From contig JAIOPP010000026.1 of assembly GCA_021413845.1 (NCBI GenBank), positions 1-64,000 on the forward strand: a DNA stretch of 64,000 bases, in the 5' to 3' direction. Under the pieces are notes generated by a model. It did not search any database and was not told the DNA's origin. It saw only the letters and a list, made by a program, of their open reading frames with translations. Numbering within the stretch: position 1 is the first letter of the stretch; every line of letters begins with the position of its first letter. This document shows positions 19,918-28,428 of this stretch, piece after piece. The DNA comes from Planctomycetia bacterium (GTDB lineage Bacteria > Planctomycetota > Planctomycetia > Pirellulales > PNKZ01). The position numbers and the translations under genes were made by a program.

Positions 19918-22029
19918 TTACAAAACGTCGTCGCCATCGATGCGATAAAGCGGCGCTGTGTTTAAGTCGAGCACCAATCGCTTGCCGTCGTCGGAGAGCG
20001 TCATCCCTCCTTCGCCAAGGCGAAAATCGTTTGAAAATGCGCCGACACCCAGTCGCAGGCGATCACCGTGGATGCGGTGCCGTAAAACGCCGTGCTCGAC
20101 ATCGAAGAGGACCATCAGATCACGACCGATCGCATAACCTCTTGTCGATTGAGCACCGACGGCTAGGTACATCGCGTTCGGCACGGCAAGCTCGAACTTC
20201 AAGTCCAGCGTTTCCGGATCGAGAATCCAAACGATCCCGATTCGTTCGAACAATACGCATAGCCCTTTTTCGCAATACCCCAGATCTCGACACTCGGAAG
20301 GTAACGCGATGGTCCGTCGGTCAACCCACACGGCGGAGTCGATCTTATGCAACACATGCTTGCCGTCCACGACGTAGGCCCATTTGCCGTCACGAGACGC
20401 CGTGACCCGATGGGCTTGAAACCCTTTCACCGGGGCGAGTTTCTCGTCTAGCCGCATCCACGACAATGCGGGCGCTCGCTCGAGCTTCGTGCCCAAAGGT
20501 TTCTCGACGTCGATCGGATTCTCTCGTTTAAGCGTAACCGCGTTCCCAGGAGGGTGATCGACGATCGATTCCTTGCCGGTCACGATGAGTCCGCCTCGCG
20601 GGTGCTTCGCCAGTTGCAGGCGATTTTCAAAGCGAACGCGTGCCAATTCGTCGCTGGAAGTCCAAAAGCTAAATGGTTGTTGTGCCCCCAGAGGTTGATA
20701 TTTACCCTCGGCATCGACGTAAACGCATCGGCAAAAGAATTGCCGAGTGCGTATGTCGATCGGCGTCGGAAACTTTCCTGTCCATGTTTGCAAGTGCGGC
20801 CAATCGCCGAGCGACAGTGAAGAAGCAACTTGCGAATCGGCTGGTGTAGCCGGTCGCAGATCGATTTCGAGCGCACCTTTCGCCGGTCGATTTATCCATG
20901 TTCCATCTTGCAGCGTAATTTGAGCGAGCGTCGGGTTCATACGCTCGACTTCTACGGCCAGTAATCGCAACTTGTCCGAGATGGGCAGGGCCGGAAATTG
21001 AACAAGCTGCAAACTCATGATGACTTCCGCACTGTCGAGTCCGTAAGTCACTCGATTGCGAACGGCAAGAACTTGGGGAACCATCAATTTTCGGAGCGAC
21101 TGCATCGACGTCTGGCGAAGCGAATCGAATGTGTATTTCCGATCCATTCGCGGTGTCGATTCCGGGCCGTTGGATTCAACGATTCTCGAAGCATAAGCCG
21201 GCCCGATTGCAGTTCCATCGTGTGTCACGAGGACGCCGTGCGTCACGTGAGTTCGTTGCGCAAGGTCCGCTAAAAATCCCTGAGGCGTTCCTTGCAGGTC
21301 GCGGTATTGTTCACGGACGAACGCCTCCATGACGATGCGCTCGACGACGGCTTTCTTATTTTCTATGCGGATCTCATAGCCCGAGAACAATAGACCGTCG
21401 CCTCGGCGAAACGTCGGTACTCCGACCGGATCGAACGGCGGAGGAAGCTCTGCCTTGGGTGCCGCTAAAAGAACCAACTTCGATCCTTCGTCGAATGAGA
21501 TTTTTTCAAGTGGCACTCGACGTGTGACGCCGGCCGACTCGATCAAGGCGTGTGCTTGGCCGGTGGAGGAACCGAAGTACGTCACTAAGGAATCGCCGAA
21601 TGAGGTATCGGCCGCGACGTAACGATTGCGGGTATCTTCGGCGAACACCGTTCCACGAACGATTGTGTTGGATCGGAGCTGCGACGATAACTCAACGACG
21701 ATGTGAGAATCGGCTGCGTTGGGAGAAGGAAGAGAAGCCTTCGTCGACTTCGACAGGGCTCTCACAAAGTCTTGATCGGCTGCAGAAAGCCTCTCGATCC
21801 CGACCTCCAAATCGACACCATCGGTTCGGCGCAAGATCACGCGACTTCCGATACGACGCACGAATTCGGCTGAGACTTCAAATGTCGCTTGGCTGTCCTT
21901 CCACACGCGTAAATGGGCTTCGGCTCCGAACGTCGGCGCGAAGTAGAGAGCGTCGTCGATCATGGGGAACCCTATGACCGCAACTACGAACGTCGCGAAC
22001 ATCCACTGGGTCTTCTTCGCGGCAGCCAT
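19918..22029 (-). CDS. 5' part of the split secreted SHD1-domain protein
   Basis: A 703-residue protein with a signal segment (residues about 8-36) and an SHD1-like domain right after it (about 40-90: 'LRVWKDSQATFEVSAEFV', 'IERLSAADQDFV'). A beta-rich region follows (about 100-210) in which a degenerate trypsin-like fold is possible. After that come a long unclassified middle and a propeller-like end. It stops with TAA directly after 'RIDGDDVL'. SHD1-like domains occur in many planctomycete exported proteins; their role is unknown. The stop lies at a TTTT run, and the next frame resumes the sequence, so the gene is probably frameshifted. A sequencing error is equally possible. Confidence 0.75.
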   Translation of the reverse strand: MAAAKKTQWMFATFVVAVIGFPMIDDALYFAPTFGAEAHLRVWKDSQATFEVSAEFVRRIGSRVILRRTDGVDLEVGIERLSAADQDFVRALSKSTKASLPSPNAADSHIVVELSSQLRSNTIVRGTVFAEDTRNRYVAADTSFGDSLVTYFGSSTGQAHALIESAGVTRRVPLEKISFDEGSKLVLLAAPKAELPPPFDPVGVPTFRRGDGLLFSGYEIRIENKKAVVERIVMEAFVREQYRDLQGTPQGFLADLAQRTHVTHGVLVTHDGTAIGPAYASRIVESNGPESTPRMDRKYTFDSLRQTSMQSLRKLMVPQVLAVRNRVTYGLDSAEVIMSLQLVQFPALPISDKLRLLAVEVERMNPTLAQITLQDGTWINRPAKGALEIDLRPATPADSQVASSLSLGDWPHLQTWTGKFPTPIDIRTRQFFCRCVYVDAEGKYQPLGAQQPFSFWTSSDELARVRFENRLQLAKHPRGGLIVTGKESIVDHPPGNAVTLKRENPIDVEKPLGTKLERAPALSWMRLDEKLAPVKGFQAHRVTASRDGKWAYVVDGKHVLHKIDSAVWVDRRTIALPSECRDLGYCEKGLCVLFERIGIVWILDPETLDLKFELAVPNAMYLAVGAQSTRGYAIGRDLMVLFDVEHGVLRHRIHGDRLRLGVGAFSNDFRLGEGGMTLSDDGKRLVLDLNTAPLYRIDGDDVL

Positions 22030-22243
22030 GAATCGACCCCCACAGAATTACTAGATCTTAAAGGGGATTGTAGCCCACCCGTTAGTCAGGTAAATGGTTG
22101 ATCGAAAGTATTAACACGAGAAACCGGTTGCGGTTTCAAAACGGTAAAGAAAATCAAGGCAGAACCAACGCCAGACGGCAGTTTCAGCGTCGGCGAACCG
22201 CGACCGGTACGACGCCAACGGCAATCGGGATAGCTCGGGCTAC

Positions 22244-22543
22244 GTGACCGATGCGCATAACGGGACGCTGGAAGACGCGGAGTTCGTCTACGGTCACTTG
22301 ATCGAGCGCAAAGTCGATACGACGGCCGAGACAGACGGCTCGTTCACGATGGCCGACGCCGACAGGGAACGCTCCATCTACGACCGCAACCGGATCGTGC
22401 TCGCCATGCACGCCTCGGGCGGCTCAGGCATCGACGAGGTCGGCCGCTACCTAAGGGGCTCGCAGGTCAATCAGTTTCTCGCGCAAGAGAAGTCCGCCAC
22501 GCTCATCAACGCCGTAACGGCGCAGCTCTGGCCGAACCGATGA
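22244..22543 (+). CDS. Hypothetical protein or gene fragment
   Basis: A 99-residue frame with an acidic N-terminal half and a helical C-terminal half. No signal peptide, membrane segment or motif is recognised. No convincing ribosome binding site precedes the ATG, and upstream codons in neighbouring frames look protein-like too, so this may be the tail of a decayed gene. A strong terminator-type hairpin lies about 140 bases downstream. Confidence 0.35.
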   Translation: MTDAHNGTLEDAEFVYGHLIERKVDTTAETDGSFTMADADRERSIYDRNRIVLAMHASGGSGIDEVGRYLRGSQVNQFLAQEKSATLINAVTAQLWPNR

Positions 22544-22685
22544 ACCTATTGAAGATGATTCACCGTAAGGAGGGGAAGTCAAAGAAGTAGTTGCATCCAA
22601 TGTCACCCGATATGACGCCCTTAGGCATTGCAAAAGGTCGAATCAGGTGTCAAAGTCGACCACGAAATAAGGGGTTATATCGATC

Positions 22686-22723
22686 AAGGCCTTGTCGCAC
22701 AACAAGTTGCGACAAGGCCTTTT
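22686..22723. terminator. Strong hairpin terminator, probably bidirectional
   Basis: A perfect 13-bp stem (aaggccttgtcgc at 22686-22698 with gcgacaaggcctt at 22709-22721) around a 10-nt loop, followed by TT. It sits about 70 bp past the stop of the sensor kinase gene and most likely ends that operon. Confidence 0.7.
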
Positions 22724-22790
22724 GTCGTTGATGCGTACCCTCTTTCGTTTTGACCCAAGGCGATCGGTGACGAAGCCGCGAGTGCGCCGG

Positions 22791-24785
22791 CTATCCGCGA
22801 TCCTTCCTCGATGTGGTCAAGACCGTGAGTAGATCTTGGAGAGTTTCCAAGCTCACCGGCTTCACGAGGTGATAATCGAAGCCGGCATTCTTGGCTCGCT
22901 CCTTGTCGCTTTCTTGGCCGTAGCCGGTCAACGCTACGAGCGGGATCTTTTCCAGACCCGGTTCGTGGCGCAGACGCTGTGCGAGTTGATAGCCGTCGAT
23001 GTTCGGCATTCCGATGTCGGAGATCACGATTTCAGGCTTCTCCTGACGCGCGATTTCCAGTGCGGTCAAGGCATCGTTCGCGGTGGTGACCCGTTGCCCC
23101 ATTTTCTCGAGTAGCTTTCCCAAAACGTATCCCGCCGACGGCGCGTCGTCGACAATCAAGACTCGGCGACTCGGCAAGACCGGCGAACTACTAGACACAG
23201 GAACTTCTGCCAGTGGTCTTTGCCGCCCATCCGCCGGCAAGGGCAACCGGACTACGAATTCGCTCCCTTGCCCTGGGCCGTCGCTGCGCGCTTCGATGTG
23301 GCCGCCGTGCATTTCCACAAATGTCTTCGTCAACGTCAAACCGATACCGAGGCCCCCTTGGGAACGGCTGATCGAGCTGTCGAGTTGGGCGAACATGTCG
23401 AATACTCGGGGCAACATTTCCGGAGAGATCCCCAGCCCGTTGTCGCGAACTAACAACACCGCTTCGGATCCGTCGATTTGCGCGGTAAACCAAATTTGTC
23501 CGCCGGGCGGAGTGTACTTCGCCGCGTTGTTGAGTAAGTTGCCGATGATTTGCGCTAAGCGAACGGGATCGGCGTCGAGGAAGATCGGCTCCGGCGGAAG
23601 AGCGAGAGCCAACTGGTGCCGAGCAGCCTCGATGAGGGGCCGGTTCGCTTCCACGGCGGTCGCCACGATTGTCGCGAGTTCGACGGATTCCTTCCGCAAC
23701 TCGATCTTGCCGCGGGAGATTCGTGAGACATCGAGCAGGTCGTCGATCAGGCGGACCATGTGGTTGACCTGGCGCTCCATAATATCGCGCACTTGCGTCA
23801 ACGCCGGACTGAGATCACCTGAAAGTCGCAAGAGATGCAGCGAGTTTCGGATCGGGGCCAACGGGTTTCTCAACTCGTGAGCCAACGTCGCGAGAAACTC
23901 GTCTTTGCGTCGGTCGGCGTCTTTCAAAGCTTCTTCGGCTAGCTTACGACTCGTAATGTCATGCGCGGTGCCGTCGAATTGGAGCGGCTTGCCGTGTTCG
24001 TCGTAGGTCGTGCGCCCCGTGGCCCGAATCCAGCGAAAATCTCCTGTGTGAGATACGGTACGGTATTCGATGTCGTAGGGCCGGCCGGCGTAGACGCACG
24101 CTTCGACGGCTTGGCGCGTGGGCTCCCGATCGTCCGGATGGAGGATCGAATAGAAGAGTTCGATATCGACCTCGGCGTCGGGATCGAGCCAGAACATACG
24201 TTTGCAGCGTTCGTTCCAAATAATCTTTCCTAAGGGCATCTCGCAATGAAAGGTTCCGACCTCCGAGGCATTGATTGCGCCCTCCAATTGTCGTCGCAAC
24301 TCATTCGCGGCTTCTTCGGCGCGACGGATCGACTCGATCTGATCGCGGATCTGATATTGCCGCTCGCGACCGCGAATCGCCGTCTGGACGGCACTCACGA
24401 CCGAGCGCACAGGTGCGGGACGCTCTAACAGCGTCACGTTGCTCAGGGCATCGAGCGCCCGTTGGGCTCGGCGCGACAACGGGCTCGGCTGCAACAAGAC
24501 GACGACCGCTAGATCCGACCAAGCGGGCTGATTCGCAAGTATCGTTAGAACTTGCCCGAACTCGAGAGAGGCCAGCGCATCGCCGGTCAGAAGCAGCGCA
24601 TCGGCTCCACGTCCGATCTCGCGCGCCGCATGATCCAAGTCGCGACAAACCAGGCAACCGACTCCCGCTTTCGCTAAGAGTGCGCACGAAACATCGCCGT
24701 CGCGCTTCGTCGGTGCGACGACTAAGATACGTCCCGTGGTATCGAGCGGACGCACGCTATCCGGCATGCTCACCTCGTGCGGCAT
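22791..24785 (-). CDS. Hybrid sensor histidine kinase / response regulator
   Basis: A 664-residue cytoplasmic protein. The order is: an N-terminal receiver-like domain (about 18-140) without an obvious phospho-acceptor Asp; a coiled linker; a PAS/PAC domain (about 175-285: 'FHCEMPLGKIIWNERC', 'DGTAHDITSRKLAEE'); HisKA with phospho-accepting His in 'LATLAHELRNPLAP' (near 302); an ATPase domain ('LLNNAAKYTPPGG', 'DNGLGI', 'GGLGIGLTL'); and a C-terminal receiver with 'VLIVDDAP' and acceptor Asp in 'VISDIGMPNIDG' (near 588). There are no membrane segments, so the signal is intracellular. Its first 29 bases overlap the end of the KaiC-like gene, indicating translational coupling. No output regulator is adjacent. 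Confidence 0.92.
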   Translation of the reverse strand: MPHEVSMPDSVRPLDTTGRILVVAPTKRDGDVSCALLAKAGVGCLVCRDLDHAAREIGRGADALLLTGDALASLEFGQVLTILANQPAWSDLAVVVLLQPSPLSRRAQRALDALSNVTLLERPAPVRSVVSAVQTAIRGRERQYQIRDQIESIRRAEEAANELRRQLEGAINASEVGTFHCEMPLGKIIWNERCKRMFWLDPDAEVDIELFYSILHPDDREPTRQAVEACVYAGRPYDIEYRTVSHTGDFRWIRATGRTTYDEHGKPLQFDGTAHDITSRKLAEEALKDADRRKDEFLATLAHELRNPLAPIRNSLHLLRLSGDLSPALTQVRDIMERQVNHMVRLIDDLLDVSRISRGKIELRKESVELATIVATAVEANRPLIEAARHQLALALPPEPIFLDADPVRLAQIIGNLLNNAAKYTPPGGQIWFTAQIDGSEAVLLVRDNGLGISPEMLPRVFDMFAQLDSSISRSQGGLGIGLTLTKTFVEMHGGHIEARSDGPGQGSEFVVRLPLPADGRQRPLAEVPVSSSSPVLPSRRVLIVDDAPSAGYVLGKLLEKMGQRVTTANDALTALEIARQEKPEIVISDIGMPNIDGYQLAQRLRHEPGLEKIPLVALTGYGQESDKERAKNAGFDYHLVKPVSLETLQDLLTVLTTSRKDRG

Positions 24786-26274
24786 TCTCGATTCGATCCG
24801 AAGCCGGCACCTCGACGGGAACGCCGGTTAGAACGCCCCGCAGTTGCGAGAGCGGTTCGCTGAGGTGGATTCCATGCTCGTCAAAGTGCATTTCTCGGAT
24901 GCTTTCTTCGTGCGCGCCGCTTCGCTTCTTGACGACGGAAATCGCTTTCTTCACTTTCCCGGCATGTTCGAAATAGCGAAAGAGAATCACCGAGTCGGCG
25001 AGGTAGCTGGTGTCGACGGGCGACTGCATATGAGTTCCGACCATGCCGTGCTGGGCGACCACCATCAGCGTCGTCGCGCCCTGACGCCCGAGATACGTGA
25101 GGAGTTCATGCAGTTGAGCCGTCAGGAATCGTTCGTCGGGCATCGCATGCATGTAGCCGTTGAGACTATCGATGACGACGACGCGGGCCTTGTCGTTTTC
25201 CATGGCATCGCGAACCATATAAGCGAACTCGCCGGGCGAAAGCTCGGCCGGGTCGACTTGCCGAATGCGGACATTGCCGGCGGCAGACCCTTTTTTCAAA
25301 GGGATCCCAAGTCCTGCGGTTCGCGCTTCCAGCGTCGCCTCGCTTTCGTCGAACGCGAAGATCACCGCATGTTCGCCTCGTTCGGCCGCCGCGACGGCAT
25401 ATTGAACGGCGACCGTAGACTTTCCGGAGCCGGCCGGTCCCATAAGGAGCGTGCTGGTACCTCGATCCGGTCCGCCGCCCAACAAGGCATCAAGAGCCGT
25501 CACGCCGCTGGTAATTCGTTGCGGTGCGAACGGCTCGCTGTGCTCGATCGCCACGAGTCGCGGAAAGACATTCAACCCGCCGGCACGAATCGCGAAGTCG
25601 TGAAAACCGCCGCGGTAGTCCGTGCCCCGAAATTTGACGATTCTTAGCCGCCGCCGCTCGGCGCCGTAGGCCGGAGAGAGTTGTTCGAGTGAAATCACGC
25701 CATGTGCCAAGCTCTGAAGTTGCAGATCGGAGCCTTCCGAGGTGCGGTCGTCGAGGAGAATGACGGTGCACTTACGACCGATGAAAAATTGCTTCAGCGC
25801 GAGAATTTGCCGCCGATAACGGAGCGAACTCTGCGCGAGTAATCGCATCTCCGATAGGGAATCGAAGATCACGCGGCTCGGATTGAGCCGGTTGACGGCG
25901 TCCAGAATCTTCTTGGTCGTCTCGATCAACTCCACTTCCGACGGTGGATACATCGTGACTTGCGCATCGGCTTCGAGGTCGTCTTCTTCGGCGACCAGTT
26001 CGATGATCTCGACGCCATCGAGCGACCAACCGTGTGATGCGGCGCCGGCGAGTAACTCTTCTTTCGTCTCGGACAAAGTGATGTAGAGACATTTCTCCCC
26101 GAGCCTCACTCCTTCCAGCAGATATTGCAGCGAGAGCGTCGTTTTGCCGGCCCCCGGATCGCCGTCGAGCAAATACAACCGATTGGGAAGGAAACCGCCG
26201 TACAAAATTTCATCGAGGCCCGAGATTCCGGTCTTTGAGCGTACGACCTCGCGATTCCCGCCGATGTTGCTCAT
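24757..26274 (-). CDS. Two-domain KaiC-like ATPase
   Basis: A 505-residue RecA-superfamily ATPase with two KaiC domains. Walker A motifs are GDPGAGKT (residues 38-45) and GPAGSGKS (about 275-283). The length equals cyanobacterial KaiC (~519), and the C-terminal 'KKRSGAHEESIREM' matches the end of the KaiC CII domain. At the position of the KaiC autophosphorylation pair Ser431/Thr432 I read Ser followed by Tyr ('DTSYLADSVI'), so only one site seems kept. No KaiA or KaiB gene is nearby. Its last codons overlap the hybrid kinase start, so it probably works with that kinase, as KaiC works with SasA-type kinases. A role in circadian timing is not implied; stress or signalling roles are known for such non-cyanobacterial homologues. 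Confidence 0.9.
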   Translation of the reverse strand: MSNIGGNREVVRSKTGISGLDEILYGGFLPNRLYLLDGDPGAGKTTLSLQYLLEGVRLGEKCLYITLSETKEELLAGAASHGWSLDGVEIIELVAEEDDLEADAQVTMYPPSEVELIETTKKILDAVNRLNPSRVIFDSLSEMRLLAQSSLRYRRQILALKQFFIGRKCTVILLDDRTSEGSDLQLQSLAHGVISLEQLSPAYGAERRRLRIVKFRGTDYRGGFHDFAIRAGGLNVFPRLVAIEHSEPFAPQRITSGVTALDALLGGGPDRGTSTLLMGPAGSGKSTVAVQYAVAAAERGEHAVIFAFDESEATLEARTAGLGIPLKKGSAAGNVRIRQVDPAELSPGEFAYMVRDAMENDKARVVVIDSLNGYMHAMPDERFLTAQLHELLTYLGRQGATTLMVVAQHGMVGTHMQSPVDTSYLADSVILFRYFEHAGKVKKAISVVKKRSGAHEESIREMHFDEHGIHLSEPLSQLRGVLTGVPVEVPASDRIENAARGEHAG

Positions 26275-26662
26275 TATTTCGTTTCCTATCTCGAAGGATG
26301 CAATGGCGTTTCGAGTTTACGATCGAGCGTTCGCCATATCTAGATTTCGCTCTCAAGGCAAAACCGGTGCCGGACTCTTTATGAATTAACGGAGGACACG
26401 ATACCGCTCAAACGCCGGTCGATATTCGCTCAGCTTGTAAAACGAATAACCAAGTTCGATTCTTCGAAGTGGCGCACAAGACCGAACCACCCCTCAGAAC
26501 TGGTTCTGCCGTCAGCGTATGGGTCGCTGGTGGCCGTCAAGAAAGCCGCAGAAACCGTCGACTGAACGAATAGCCACTGCTTGCTACGGCCCTACCGCCA
26601 TTTCGGCGGCAGAGGGAATCCCAGCCGCATGATGCAACGGTCGCTCTTATCAGGGGTCCCAC
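26275..26662. other. Divergent intergenic region
   Basis: About 390 bp between the KaiC-like gene (minus strand) and the next plus-strand gene. No frame above 40 codons looks protein-like. It should hold the promoter of the kaiC-like/kinase operon; no specific site was identified. Confidence 0.4.
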
Positions 26663-27079
26663 ATGGCGTCGGCAGCCGAGGGCCTGGGAACGATCGCCGT
26701 CTTCGTCGGAGTGGTTTATTACCTCGCGACGTCGCCCACCGGATGCGGAGCGATTCCCGCACTCGACGCGAATGATCTCCGGCCGGTCTCCGCCATCCAA
26801 CTCGACGAACGTGCGGCGAGTAGCCGAACACGGAACGATGGGATCTCCGCTCTGATCGCCGATGGCGTAATTTCCAACGTCGTTATGGTCGGGACGACGC
26901 CCCAAGTATCGACGGGGCCCGCGTGGCACGGCATCTCGTTTGACGACCAACAAAACTGGATGAGCAAGATCGCAACGCAATACGCCGACCCGCACGATGG
27001 CATGGTTCGCCTAACGGATGGGCAAACGGCGAAACCGCTCGGTGCGTATAAGTTCCAGAGCGGTTTAAAGCTTTATTGA
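26663..27079 (+). CDS. Hypothetical protein with N-terminal membrane segment
   Basis: A 138-residue protein with a hydrophobic segment at residues 8-24 and a Cys at 28, suggesting membrane anchoring or export. The C-terminal part has the pattern 'GPAWHGISFDDQQNWMSKIA' followed by 'GLKLY'. I believe I have seen this pattern in small exported proteins of unknown function in several phyla, but no family can be named. The ATG lies in a region with no strong ribosome binding site, so the start may be elsewhere. The small membrane-protein gene follows 86 bases later on the same strand. Confidence 0.6.
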   Translation: MASAAEGLGTIAVFVGVVYYLATSPTGCGAIPALDANDLRPVSAIQLDERAASSRTRNDGISALIADGVISNVVMVGTTPQVSTGPAWHGISFDDQQNWMSKIATQYADPHDGMVRLTDGQTAKPLGAYKFQSGLKLY

Positions 27080-27165
27080 AGCGTTTTGCAATCAACTAGC
27101 CGGCACCGCACACGAAGTGGTTTCGATGGCGAGCGACCCGGATCACCCTAAGGAGCAGGATAATC

Positions 27166-27315
27166 ATGTCTAAGAATTTGGGTATGAAGGTACTCGGCGT
27201 CTATCTGATCGTCGTCGGCCTTATTCCTCTGCTAGGTCTAAGTATCGCAAACATCGGAATTGTCGTAGCAGTGCTCGCCGTAGCGGCAGGTGTGTTGATC
27301 CTGATGGGCCGGTAA
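27166..27315 (+). CDS. Small membrane protein (49 aa)
   Basis: A 49-residue protein that is almost entirely hydrophobic after the first eight residues, with two membrane segments (about 9-24 and 28-46) separated by 'LSIAN'. The ATG is preceded by AAGGAG with ideal spacing (about ten bases), which strongly supports translation. Stop TAA at 27313-27315. It resembles the many two-helix small membrane proteins (DUF3309-like size) found next to stress genes, but no firm family match is possible. It follows the 138-aa membrane-anchored protein and may be co-transcribed with it. Confidence 0.65.
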   Translation: MSKNLGMKVLGVYLIVVGLIPLLGLSIANIGIVVAVLAVAAGVLILMGR

Positions 27316-27319
27316 GCCG

Positions 27320-27463
27320 TCAGCTAAGTAACTCGCGCACCAACTCCCGATCATCCGACAACTACATCGGTCGGCCGTTGTGGTCGGCGATCGTTAGCGC
27401 CGGATCGATCCCGAGATGACGATAGAGCGTCGCCGGAACGTTGGACGGCGCGTACGTTCATCC
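27320..27463 (-). pseudogene. Relic of a DUF1501 gene (C-terminal end)
   Basis: About 47 codons in frame give 'YAPSNVPATLYRHLGIDPA', then 'GRPM', a TAG, then 'LSDDRELVRELLS' and TGA. This is the typical C-terminus of DUF1501 proteins (about 450-480 residues). The TAG sits where family members often have Tyr or another residue. The fragment begins directly after the stop of the SGNH hydrolase gene and has no start. A deletion apparently removed the first 90% of the gene. An intact DUF1501 gene is at 37727-39064. Confidence 0.65.
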
Positions 27464-27466
27464 GCT

Positions 27467-28177
27467 CTATTTGGGGCTCGCTTTCACCTCTCCGCGTTTC
27501 GTCAGGGCTTTGAGTATGCTTTCGCTGACGCGGTCGGCGAGTTGAATATTGCCGGGACCGTTGAAGTGCACCTGATCGCCGGCGAGCCACATGCCGGCGT
27601 TGGGAAGCACGAACTCATAGAGGTCGTTGATGACGACGTCGTGCGAAGCGGCCACTTCGGCGGCTGCGGCGTTCAGTTGCTTGATCGCCTCGAAGCGCTC
27701 CCCTTTGCGGCTCGTGATGGGAGTGGTGCTCGCCCAGATCAGCGTGGCCCCGGTCTTTTGCATCTTCTCGACCAGCTGCGTGAGATTCTTGCGATACTCG
27801 TCGGGCGCGTGTCGCTGCTTGAGTTGGCCTTGTTCGACGGGTTCGGGAAATACGAGGTTCCCACTGGGGCCCAGCAGGTGCGTGTCCCAAATGCCCCAGT
27901 TGAAATGAATGACGTCCCATTTGCCGTCCCCTAACCAAGCGTCGATTTGCTTCAAGCCGTGGGCCGTGTGCTGGCAGTTTTCGTTCGGCCGTAACACATC
28001 GGCCACGGCTTCCAGCTTCTGCTTGACGAGCGACGTATAACCAAGCGAAATCGAATCGCCGATGATCAGCACCCGAGGCCGCGACTTTTCGGGCGCCGCG
28101 CCGCGAGTCGCTACGTTGCCGAAGAAGCTCGCCACGAGCGCCATCGCGATCAGGCGCAGGAAATGGAAGCGCGTCAT
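27467..28177 (-). CDS. Secreted SGNH/GDSL hydrolase
   Basis: A 236-residue esterase/lipase-like protein. The start at 28177 is chosen because AAGGAG lies ahead of the ATG and a signal peptide follows (residues about 5-25). Block I is 'LIIGDSISLGY' with the nucleophile Ser near residue 42. The 'FNWGIWD' stretch matches the GxxN-type block III region. The block V 'DQVHF' supplies Asp and His near residue 205. Such enzymes deacetylate or hydrolyse esters of polysaccharides or lipids; the substrate here is unknown. The protein is predicted to be periplasmic. The DUF1501 relic follows directly. Confidence 0.85.
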   Translation of the reverse strand: MTRFHFLRLIAMALVASFFGNVATRGAAPEKSRPRVLIIGDSISLGYTSLVKQKLEAVADVLRPNENCQHTAHGLKQIDAWLGDGKWDVIHFNWGIWDTHLLGPSGNLVFPEPVEQGQLKQRHAPDEYRKNLTQLVEKMQKTGATLIWASTTPITSRKGERFEAIKQLNAAAAEVAASHDVVINDLYEFVLPNAGMWLAGDQVHFNGPGNIQLADRVSESILKALTKRGEVKASPK

Positions 28178-28428
28178 GAGAAACTCCTTGGGGCTTACGG
28201 GAGTCTCGATCAGATCATCGCTGAGATGCGGCTGCAACAGCGACGGCAACTTTTCCTGATCCGCGAACTTAAGCTCCGGCCGCAACGCTTGGGCGGCGGA
28301 CGGTGTGAATTATCTATCGCAGTTATGATTTATTAATGCATCCGAAGTGAAGTCGGCTAAGATGGCGTCGCTCTACGATGAGCATTCTTACCCCTGCCGC
28401 CGGCCTTTCGACAACGGGCGCAAATACC

